In this document: positions 1 through 5,477 of the stretch, one piece after another
How the letters are laid out: the number at the start of each line of letters is the position of its first letter
Position numbering within the stretch: position 1 is the first letter of the stretch
Source of the DNA: Candidatus Yonathbacteria bacterium RIFCSPHIGHO2_01_FULL_51_10
Lineage (GTDB): Bacteria; Patescibacteriota; Minisyncoccia; Phycocordibacterales; UBA1539_B
Length of the DNA stretch: 37,578 bases
Direction: 5' to 3'
Assembly: GCA_001823505.1 (NCBI GenBank)
Contig: MHUS01000010.1
Span: forward strand, 39,785 to 77,362
Position numbers and translations under genes: made by a program
Notes under the pieces: model-generated
What the model was told of the DNA's origin: nothing
The model's input: only the letters and a program-made list of their open reading frames with translations
The model's database searches: none

Positions 1-896
1 AGTCCACGTTTCTCTACGAGCTCGTCCACAAGAACCTGCAGGCGCGATTTGAGCATAAGTACCGAAGCAACGAGGTTTTTAATTGCGAGAGTTTTTCCGG
101 GACGGAGTACTTGCATCGTACTGTGCTCATAGACCAATCACCGATCGGGCGCACGCCACGATCCAATCCGGCCACCTACACCGGTGCCTTTACCTTCATT
201 CGTGACCTATTCGCAGAGACGGAGGAGGCGCGTATTCGCGGTTGGGGACCGGGGCGATTTTCCTTCAACGTGAAGGGCGGCCGGTGTGAGACCTGTCAGG
301 GTAATGGCACGATCGCGGTGGAAATGCACTTCCTTCCGACGGTGTACGTGACCTGTGATGTGTGCGAGGGTAAGCGTTTTGAAAAAGAGACGCTTGAGGT
401 CAAGTATAAAAAGAAAAATATCTATGAGGTGCTCCGCATGACGGTTGAGGAAGCGTTTAGTTTTTTTGAGGATATTCCGGCCATTTATGATCGACTTAAA
501 ACCTTGATGGATGTTGGGCTCAGCTACCTTGAGCTCGGTCAGTCGGCGACAACGCTCTCCGGCGGAGAGGCGCAGCGAGTTAAAATTTCCTCAGAACTCT
601 TTCGTCCCTATCATGAAAGCACGATCTATCTCCTTGATGAGCCGACCGTAGGGCTTCACTACGAAGACGTCCGTAAGCTGATCGAGATACTCCAGAAGCT
701 GGTTGACCGCGGGAACTCAGTTGTTTTGATCGAGCACAACATGGATGTGATCAAGAGCGCTGACTATGTCATTGATATCGGCCCTGAAGGAGGTGCCGGC
801 GGGGGGAACATCGTCGCACGCGGCACTCCGGAGCAAATTGCAGCGAACGCGAAATCCCACACGGGGAAATATTTGAAAAAGGTGCTGAAGAAATAA
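1..896 (+). CDS. uvrA: UvrA, excinuclease ABC subunit A, C-terminal part (5' truncated by window)
   Basis: ATPase subunit of nucleotide excision repair; with UvrB it scans DNA for bulky lesions. The reading frame is open from base 3, where it begins with S-T-F-L directly after what must be the second Walker A (GxGKS), so the window starts inside ABC module II; 297 residues remain. Visible are the zinc-finger module (CETC then CDVC separated by about 19 residues), the ABC signature LSGGEAQRVK, Walker B with LLDEPTVGLH, and the H-loop region IEHNMDV. The TTG at 111 is an internal codon, not the start. The gene ends at a hairpin shared with the convergent gene at 973. uvrC lies 1 kb downstream on the same strand, but has its own promoter. 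Identification is certain; the missing N-terminal two thirds cannot be judged. Confidence 0.97.
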   Translation, partial: STFLYELVHKNLQARFEHKYRSNEVFNCESFSGTEYLHRTVLIDQSPIGRTPRSNPATYTGAFTFIRDLFAETEEARIRGWGPGRFSFNVKGGRCETCQGNGTIAVEMHFLPTVYVTCDVCEGKRFEKETLEVKYKKKNIYEVLRMTVEEAFSFFEDIPAIYDRLKTLMDVGLSYLELGQSATTLSGGEAQRVKISSELFRPYHESTIYLLDEPTVGLHYEDVRKLIEILQKLVDRGNSVVLIEHNMDVIKSADYVIDIGPEGGAGGGNIVARGTPEQIAANAKSHTGKYLKKVLKK

Positions 897-930
897 AGGA
901 TCCCCGCGGCAAGCCGAGGAGCTAATAGAA

Positions 931-958
931 AAATGGCCCCGTCGAAACGGAGCCATTT
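931..958. terminator. Hairpin between uvrA and the convergent unknown gene
   Basis: Arms AAATGGC and GCCATTT plus CCGT/ACGG around a CGAA loop, with one mismatch. Read on the minus strand it is followed by TTTTTC, a fair intrinsic terminator for the minus-strand unit; on the plus strand the T-run is poor, so for uvrA it may only be a 3'-end stabiliser. Confidence 0.7.
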
Positions 959-972
959 GTGATAGGCGTCAA

Positions 973-1305
973 TCATCGCGCAGCTCCAGAGGCGTCTACG
1001 CGTAATTGATTCCATGCCTCGTCGCATACAGCAGGCGGTACTGCGCGGGGGCGCCCTTGCCGCAATTTAGCATATTTTTTAGTGAAGGAATTGATCAAGG
1101 TACGGTTGATCTCACCCGTTTGGTCGAGAACACATCTCGTTGGCTGAAAATAAACCTCCTGCTTCCCAAGAAGAAACCAGAAAGCTCCGTCCACCTCTTT
1201 TTTTCGTGGGACCAAATTCCCCATACTTCCATGGAAACTCCCCTCTATCGCGTCGTACAATCCCGGGAACACACGTTCCATCAGCAATAGTTGCGGTACT
1301 TTCAT
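973..1305 (-). CDS. Unknown 110-aa protein, second gene of a two-gene unit
   Basis: I do not recognise the family. The product is 110 residues, soluble by appearance (no membrane span or signal peptide), with an aromatic-rich middle (AFWFLL) and a basic stretch near residues 75-90. Reality as a gene is supported by the ATGA overlap with the upstream ORF, by the AAGGGAG Shine-Dalgarno sequence 6 bases before the ATG, and by a terminator hairpin just after the stop. It is almost certainly co-translated with the 140-aa gene before it; the two may act together. It lies between uvrA and uvrC, but nothing in the sequence shows a DNA-repair role. Confidence 0.65.
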   Translation of the reverse strand: MKVPQLLLMERVFPGLYDAIEGSFHGSMGNLVPRKKEVDGAFWFLLGKQEVYFQPTRCVLDQTGEINRTLINSFTKKYAKLRQGRPRAVPPAVCDEAWNQLRVDASGAAR

Positions 1306-1724
1306 GAGTATTCTCCCTTGGAAAATACGAGAAGGGTTGAACCATTTAATACTTCAAAAGACCCGGCCGCGACAAGAGTTGCTCGATTCTGTTGCCAAAG
1401 CACCTCGCAGATCTTGGCAACAACAATGCGCGAATAGATGACATCGTTCTGCTGGCCGTGGAGCAATTCAAGTGTTTCTGCACAGGCCTGCGCTACGAGC
1501 TCAATCATCTCACATTTTTCCATGCGCGATCCGGCAGGGATGTAACCCCTCATTACGAGAAGTGCCCCCGTTGAGACCATCAGTTCAACTTCAGAAATTA
1601 TAACGCGGACTGTCGTACGGAGGTTTCTCGTGCTACACCTTGTACGCACTTCATTCCCAATCACCCGACTGACATGTTTTCGTGCGTGGATCAGCCATTG
1701 ATCTGTTGTCGTTGCTACGCTCAT
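1302..1724 (-). CDS. Unknown 140-aa protein, first gene of a two-gene unit
   Basis: No recognised domain. The start at 1724 (MSVATTTDQW) is preferred over the longer open frame reaching 1859, because a GGGGG-type ribosome site lies about 9 bases before it and a promoter (see 1759-1786) lies inside the longer frame. The protein looks soluble and partly helical, with a hydrophobic beta-like segment (VRVIISEVELMV) about residues 37-48 and a helical section at about 75-115. It overlaps the next gene by four bases (ATGA). Divergent from uvrC, with the two promoters only about 12 bases apart at their closest, so the two directions may interfere. Function unknown. Confidence 0.65.
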   Translation of the reverse strand: MSVATTTDQWLIHARKHVSRVIGNEVRTRCSTRNLRTTVRVIISEVELMVSTGALLVMRGYIPAGSRMEKCEMIELVAQACAETLELLHGQQNDVIYSRIVVAKICEVLWQQNRATLVAAGSFEVLNGSTLLVFSKGEYS

Positions 1725-1758
1725 GGCATCGTACCCCCTTCGTGGTTGCTCTTTATGT

Positions 1759-1786
1759 AGCATAGCGCGGGTAAGCAAAACGTCAA
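1759..1786 (-). promoter_or_regulatory. Promoter of the two-gene unknown unit
   Basis: On the minus strand TTGACG (1786-1781), a 16-base spacer and TATGCT (1764-1759). The expected transcript begins near 1752, giving a leader of about 28 bases that carries the ribosome site for the ATG at 1724. Confidence 0.6.
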
Positions 1787-1797
1787 GGGCTGCAAGG

Positions 1798-1826
1798 TTT
1801 GCCCAAAGCTTTTTGGGATGTATACT
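1798..1826 (+). promoter_or_regulatory. uvrC promoter, transcript probably leaderless
   Basis: TTTGCC (1798-1803), 17-base spacer, TATACT (1821-1826). Only 8 bases separate the -10 box from the uvrC ATG at 1835, so the transcript should begin at or within a base or two of the start codon. No Shine-Dalgarno sequence is present. Confidence 0.6.
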
Positions 1827-1834
1827 GCCGTCAT

Positions 1835-3043
1835 ATGAAATGGACCGCCAGGGTTTCAAAAACTCTCCCCAAGACTCCCGGGGTGTACCAATTCATCGGG
1901 GAAAAGGGGAAGATCCTCTATATCGGTAAGGCGACATCACTGCGTGACCGCGTGAGAAGCTACTTCGATGTTGATATTGCAGGCACGCGCGGTGCTCATA
2001 TCCAAAACATGGTGGAACGGGCACGGCGCGTAAAAGTTATTCCCACCGACTCGGTCCTTGAAGCGCTGCTGCTTGAAGCGGAACTCATCCGAGCTCATCG
2101 CCCTCCGTCCAACACAAAAGAGAAAGACGACAAGAGCTGGAATCACATTGTCATCACCGACGAAGATTTTCCGCGGGTACTCATTGTCCGTGGGAAGGAG
2201 CTTCGGGATGGTACCAACGAGAAGCTGTTCAAGGTCAAACGGGTATTTGGGCCATTCCCGCACGGCACCACTCTGCGAGAAGCGCTGCGTATCATTCGAA
2301 AGATCTTTCCGTTCCGTGATAAATGTACTCCAGGGATAGGGCGACCATGCTTTAATGCGCAGATCGGCCTTTGTCCCGGGGTGTGTGTGGGGACAGTGAG
2401 TAAGGCAGAGTACGCAAAAACTATCCGCAGCATTATGCTGTTTTGCGGCGGCAAGAAGAAGCAACTCATCGCGACACTCAAGCGTGAGATGAACGCTGCG
2501 GCAAAGAAATTTGAATTTGAAAAAGCCGGCAAGATACAGCGTACAATATTTTCCCTTGAGCACATTCATGATGTGGCGCTCCTTAAGCGGGAGGCAGTTT
2601 CTTCAGTGATCCGCATTGAAGCATACGACATTGCCCATATGAGCGGTAAGGCCATGTCAGGGGCTATGACCGTCATTGTGGACGGGGAGCCTGATCATGC
2701 GGAATATCGCAAATTCACCATCAAGTCAGTGCAGGGGAGTAACGACACTGCCGCGCTTAAAGAGGTCCTTGCGCGGCGCTTTGCGCATCCTGAGTGGCCT
2801 TATCCGCGACTTATCGTCATTGACGGCGGCTTGGCGCAAAAGAATGCTGCGGAAGCGGTTCTAAGAGAGTTGGGAGTTGGTATTCCCGTGGTAAGTGTGG
2901 TTAAGGATGACCGCCATCGCGCGCGGGAGATCATGGGGGAGAAGCGCTACGCAACACAGTTTGAAAAAGAGATCATTCTCGCGAATGCGGAGTCCCATCG
3001 CTTTGCGCTGAAGCATCATAAAGTATTGCGACGCCTTACATGA
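1835..3043 (+). CDS. uvrC: UvrC, excinuclease ABC subunit C, short form without C-terminal HhH domain
   Basis: Dual-incision nuclease of nucleotide excision repair. 402 residues: GIY-YIG domain at the N terminus (GVYQF at 16-20, YIG at 29-31) for the 3' incision; cysteine-rich segment 164-184 (C164, C172, C180, C184); UVR motif for UvrB contact around 212-245; RNase H-like domain from about 258 for the 5' incision, with likely metal ligands D265 (AYDIAH), D330 (IDGG) and H388 (ESHRF). The protein stops about 14 residues after that histidine, whereas typical bacterial UvrC (about 600 aa) continues into a tandem helix-hairpin-helix DNA-binding domain. A clean stop and a terminator follow at once, so this is a natural short form rather than a frameshift. 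ATG 1835 chosen: it fits the near-leaderless promoter; the earlier in-frame start at 1799 lies within the -35 box. Confidence 0.93.
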   Translation: MKWTARVSKTLPKTPGVYQFIGEKGKILYIGKATSLRDRVRSYFDVDIAGTRGAHIQNMVERARRVKVIPTDSVLEALLLEAELIRAHRPPSNTKEKDDKSWNHIVITDEDFPRVLIVRGKELRDGTNEKLFKVKRVFGPFPHGTTLREALRIIRKIFPFRDKCTPGIGRPCFNAQIGLCPGVCVGTVSKAEYAKTIRSIMLFCGGKKKQLIATLKREMNAAAKKFEFEKAGKIQRTIFSLEHIHDVALLKREAVSSVIRIEAYDIAHMSGKAMSGAMTVIVDGEPDHAEYRKFTIKSVQGSNDTAALKEVLARRFAHPEWPYPRLIVIDGGLAQKNAAEAVLRELGVGIPVVSVVKDDRHRAREIMGEKRYATQFEKEIILANAESHRFALKHHKVLRRLT

Positions 3044-3070
3044 AAAGGGGCCTCAAGGTGAGGCCCCTTT
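3044..3070. terminator. Terminator after uvrC, usable in both directions
   Basis: Perfect 12-bp stem (AAAGGGGCCTCA with TGAGGCCCCTTT) around an AGG loop, starting one base after the uvrC stop. The T-run on the plus strand is short (TTTAT); on the minus strand it is TTTTC, so it may also end the gene at 3098-3358. Confidence 0.8.
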
Positions 3071-3097
3071 ATGAAAGTCGCAGATTTTTTCTTTGAC

Positions 3098-3358
3098 TTA
3101 CACTCTGCGTCTTCGTGCTGGTCGGCGATACATTACTGCGTCTGCTGAAAAAATTGGGTTCATTCCTACGTTGTGATGCCCCGGAGGAATGACAACCGGG
3201 TTACCTTTACGAAGTAAGATGAGCGATAAGCAGTGCCCCATCTCATCGCACTGGACTACTCGCGCTACTTCAAAGGACCCCCTTCCAAATATCGCTCGTC
3301 CTGCTTTCTTGAGGTACACCTTCTTCCCCTTTTCACTCTGCAGTTGTGTCGTTGCCAT
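3098..3358 (-). CDS. Unknown 86-aa basic protein
   Basis: Family not recognised. 86 residues from the ATG at 3358, which has GGAGGG seven bases before it; the longer frame up to 3448 would run through the promoter and is rejected. The chain is basic, with Lys-rich residues 9-18 and a C-terminal tail RRPARRRRV. The centre (residues 30-65) alternates hydrophobic and polar residues, suggesting a small beta domain: FEVARVVQCDEMGHCLSLILL then VVIPPG. The basic tail could bind nucleic acid, but that is a guess. Divergently transcribed from the membrane-protein gene at 3497; the two -35 boxes sit in one inverted repeat, which hints at shared control. Confidence 0.7.
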   Translation of the reverse strand: MATTQLQSEKGKKVYLKKAGRAIFGRGSFEVARVVQCDEMGHCLSLILLRKGNPVVIPPGHHNVGMNPIFSADAVMYRRPARRRRV

Positions 3359-3391
3359 ACAGTACCCTCCGGTCTTTGTTGTGAGGCGCCT

Positions 3392-3420
3392 ATAATAGTA
3401 TGGATTTGTGTTTTTGTCAA
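3392..3420 (-). promoter_or_regulatory. Promoter of the 86-aa gene (divergent pair, left)
   Basis: Minus strand: consensus TTGACA (3420-3415), 17-base spacer, TATTAT (3397-3392). Expected start near 3385, giving a leader of roughly 27 bases with a GGAGGG ribosome site. Confidence 0.75.
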
Positions 3421-3440
3421 TTACCATTTGTTTGACAAAA
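3412..3440. repeat. Perfect inverted repeat joining two divergent -35 boxes (possible operator)
   Basis: Arms TTTTGTCAA (3412-3420) and TTGACAAAA (3432-3440), spacer 11 bases, centre-to-centre 20 bases, i.e. about two helix turns. Each arm contains one -35 hexamer plus three flanking bases that also match, so the symmetry goes beyond the hexamers. A dimeric regulator bound here would block both promoters. Confidence 0.55.
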
Positions 3441-3461
3441 CACCACATACTATGCTATAAT
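3432..3461 (+). promoter_or_regulatory. Promoter of the 203-aa membrane-protein gene (divergent pair, right)
   Basis: Consensus TTGACA (3432-3437), 18-base spacer, consensus TATAAT (3456-3461). Both hexamers are perfect sigma-70 boxes, the strongest promoter in the window by eye. Leader about 29 bases with AGGGAGG at 3484-3490. Confidence 0.85.
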
Positions 3462-3496
3462 ACAGCCAGAGTAAATTACTTTAAGGGAGGCCCTAG

Positions 3497-4108
3497 ATGG
3501 GCACTATCATCTTTTGTTTGATTCTGGTACTGACAGGAATGTCGGTATGGGTGTTCTTTAAAAACGTGACGGGAGCAAACACCCGACCAAGCATTCTTGC
3601 ATGGTTTATCATCTCTATAACTACCGGCATCGCGCTTGCTTCGTTTCTCTGCAATCTTTCTGTTTTGAATGAAGCAAACATCGCTAAAGGTGCGCTATTT
3701 TTCGCAAATTTTGGTGCATCGGTTGTGATATTTTTACGGCTGCTATACTTGGGAGGCTACAACTTGAAACTTAGCGTGTTCGATAAAGTTTCAAGTGTTG
3801 CGGCTACATGGATTCTGATATATTGGTTTTTGTCAGATGATCCAGTTGGCGCAAATCTCTGCACACAAGGACTTATGATCATCTCTTACTGTTTAATTAT
3901 CGAGAGAGTCGTGAAAACAAAAGGGAAGAGTGATAATCGTTTGTTTTGGTGGTGTGCGGTTGGGATGAGCATTTTATCTCTCGTCTCTATCCAAGGTGGT
4001 GGAATCCTTGAAGCGGTAAACACATATCGGTCGATTATTTCGACCAGTGCCGTTCTTGGAACAATCTACTATTTCCGCGTTAAGCAATGTGCTCAGAAAG
4101 TTACCTGA
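3497..4108 (+). CDS. Unknown multispan membrane protein, 203 aa
   Basis: About six to seven hydrophobic segments: residues 2-21, 34-56, 64-83, 95-111, 121-137, 150-166 and a last one near 178-194. No enzymatic motif is visible and the family is not recognised; the general look (short spans linked by small loops) resembles PQ-loop or small permease-like proteins, without a PQ motif. Start ATG 3497 has AGGGAGG six bases upstream. It is monocistronic: strong promoter at 3432-3461 and a strong terminator at 4124-4153. AT-richer than the neighbouring conserved genes. Divergent partner is the 86-aa basic protein. Confidence 0.75.
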   Translation: MGTIIFCLILVLTGMSVWVFFKNVTGANTRPSILAWFIISITTGIALASFLCNLSVLNEANIAKGALFFANFGASVVIFLRLLYLGGYNLKLSVFDKVSSVAATWILIYWFLSDDPVGANLCTQGLMIISYCLIIERVVKTKGKSDNRLFWWCAVGMSILSLVSIQGGGILEAVNTYRSIISTSAVLGTIYYFRVKQCAQKVT

Positions 4109-4123
4109 GCACGCAAGGACTCA

Positions 4124-4153
4124 CCGCGCATTCGCAAGAATGCGCGGTTTTTT
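4124..4153 (+). terminator. Intrinsic terminator of the 203-aa gene
   Basis: Perfect 10-bp stem CCGCGCATTC/GAATGCGCGG with a GCAA tetraloop followed by six T. Confidence 0.92.
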
Positions 4154-4176
4154 GTTCATGCCCCTTCACCACCTTT

Positions 4177-4629
4177 TTAACCTAAAAGTTCTTCGACCAC
4201 TTGTTTGACATCGTTTCCATCTGCTTTGCCGCCCAGCTCTTTGATGACCGCGCCCATGAGCATGCCCATCTTTGCTTTGTCGGTTACGCCAAGTTCCACT
4301 TTCTTGGTTTCCGCCACTTTTCTGATCTCATCTTTAGACATGGTCGCGGGGAGATACGTTTCAAGGACGGCAAGTTCTTCTTTTTCTTGTTCGGCAAGTT
4401 CCGGACGCCCACCTTTTACAAACTGGTCTATCGAGTCTTTGCGCTGTTTCGCAAGACGTTTGATGACTGCGAGTGCGGCATCATCGGCAAGTTCGTCCTG
4501 CGGCTTCATACCCTTCGCAACCAGTTCGTTGGTGAACGCGGTAAGCATGCCCCGCAGAACGCTTAGTTTAACAACCTCTTTTGCACGCATGGCCTCTTTG
4601 ATCTGGCCACGAAGCTCTTGATGGATCAT
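4177..4629 (-). CDS. yqeY: GatB/YqeY domain protein
   Basis: 150 residues, full length for stand-alone YqeY proteins (about 147-150 aa), which share the C-terminal tRNA-binding helical domain of the amidotransferase subunit GatB. Typical features seen: helical N terminus with AMRAKEVVKLSVLRGM (residues 13-28), the YLPATMSKDEI segment in the middle, and the closing MGMLMGAVIKELGGKADG region followed by a helix ending VVEELLG. The molecular role of stand-alone YqeY is not settled; a link to tRNA-dependent amidation is an inference. It may be relevant that this window also has an archaeal-type AspRS of the kind that is often non-discriminating. No clear Shine-Dalgarno sequence before the ATG. 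Confidence 0.9.
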   Translation of the reverse strand: MIHQELRGQIKEAMRAKEVVKLSVLRGMLTAFTNELVAKGMKPQDELADDAALAVIKRLAKQRKDSIDQFVKGGRPELAEQEKEELAVLETYLPATMSKDEIRKVAETKKVELGVTDKAKMGMLMGAVIKELGGKADGNDVKQVVEELLG

Positions 4630-4687
4630 ATGAATGTTTATGAATTAGAATAGGAGCATTATAGTACAACGGTGGATTGACGGCATA

Positions 4688-4716
4688 TTGACTTTAAAAC
4701 TTATTTATGGTAATAT
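4688..4716 (+). promoter_or_regulatory. Promoter of the diguanylate cyclase gene
   Basis: TTGACT (4688-4693), 17-base spacer, TAATAT (4711-4716). Leader about 32 bases including an AGGGGGTG ribosome site. Confidence 0.65.
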
Positions 4717-4755
4717 ACTAAAAGGTTGTACACTATTGTAAAAAGGGGGTGCAAG

Positions 4756-5382
4756 ATGGCAAAGAAAGATTTAGATGGTAGCAAAAAGGACCTCGAAAAA
4801 CGGTTGCGGAAACTCGCGATCGAAAATAAGCAATTGAAGATTGCGCTGGAGCGCGCGAATGCAATTGCTTGCTATGATTCTCTCACCGGAGTATACACTC
4901 GGAGAGAACTCATGGAGCATGGAGAGTACTTCATGAAGCTTCTCAATGGACGTTACATTGAAGGAAACATGCGAACGGTACGCCCACATATGACTGAGCT
5001 CGCGGTGTGTTTTATTGATCTCAACGATCTAAAGAAGATTAATAATACACAAGGGCATCATTCGGGGGACGAAGCACTCGCAAGTTTTGCTCAGTGCATC
5101 AAGGAAAGCATACGCGACACAGACGTCCTTGGACGCTATGGTGGGGACGAATTTGTTGTTTTGTTCCCAAATCAGTCGCTTGTGGACGCAAGAAAGATTG
5201 TTCGCAAGATGCGTGCATCTATTGGTCGAACAGTCACTGGGAGAAATGGGATTCCTCTCAGCGCCTCGTTTGGCGTAGCATCTACGTCTGAAGGCCATAC
5301 AACACTTTCAGATCTGATGGCGATTGCGGATGGACGAATGTATCGTGACAAGGATAGGCAAAAAAAGGGCAGGGCGGCTTAA
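4756..5382 (+). CDS. GGDEF-domain diguanylate cyclase, small, soluble
   Basis: 208 residues. Residues 1-37 are a charged coiled-coil-like helix, a usual dimerising stalk; the GGDEF domain follows from about 40 (DSLTG at 41-45, typical domain opening). Metal-binding FIDLNDLKKIN at 86-96, active-site GGDEF intact at 129-133, and an inhibitory I-site RxxD (R120-D123) exactly five residues before it. So it should convert two GTP to c-di-GMP with product feedback. No membrane span or sensory domain is present. There is a 20-residue insertion around 60-80 between the first helix and the FIDLND strand. Start ATG 4756 with AGGGGG upstream is preferred to the ATG at 4726, which is at the transcription start. 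Single-gene unit with its own promoter and terminator. c-di-GMP enzymes are sparse in this kind of genome. Confidence 0.93.
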   Translation: MAKKDLDGSKKDLEKRLRKLAIENKQLKIALERANAIACYDSLTGVYTRRELMEHGEYFMKLLNGRYIEGNMRTVRPHMTELAVCFIDLNDLKKINNTQGHHSGDEALASFAQCIKESIRDTDVLGRYGGDEFVVLFPNQSLVDARKIVRKMRASIGRTVTGRNGIPLSASFGVASTSEGHTTLSDLMAIADGRMYRDKDRQKKGRAA

Positions 5383-5396
5383 TTACGCTCACCCCG

Positions 5397-5431
5397 CGGC
5401 GGGACTGGAAACAGCCCCGCCGTATTTTTTT
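5397..5431 (+). terminator. Intrinsic terminator of the GGDEF gene
   Basis: Stem CGGCGGG/CCCGCCG with an inner CTG-GAAA-CAG hairpin, one internal mismatch, then TATTTTTTT. Confidence 0.88.
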
Positions 5432-5462
5432 GCCCAAAATACACCCATAGCAACTTTTTTGA

Positions 5463-5468
5463 TATACT
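5463..5468 (+). promoter_or_regulatory. Extended -10 of the cation ATPase gene, leaderless
   Basis: TGATATACT, an extended -10 (TG at 5460-5461) with TATACT at 5463-5468, nine bases before the ATG at 5478. No good -35 hexamer and no Shine-Dalgarno sequence. The same TGATATACT precedes rmuC. Confidence 0.55.
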
Positions 5469-5477
5469 GTTCCCAAT

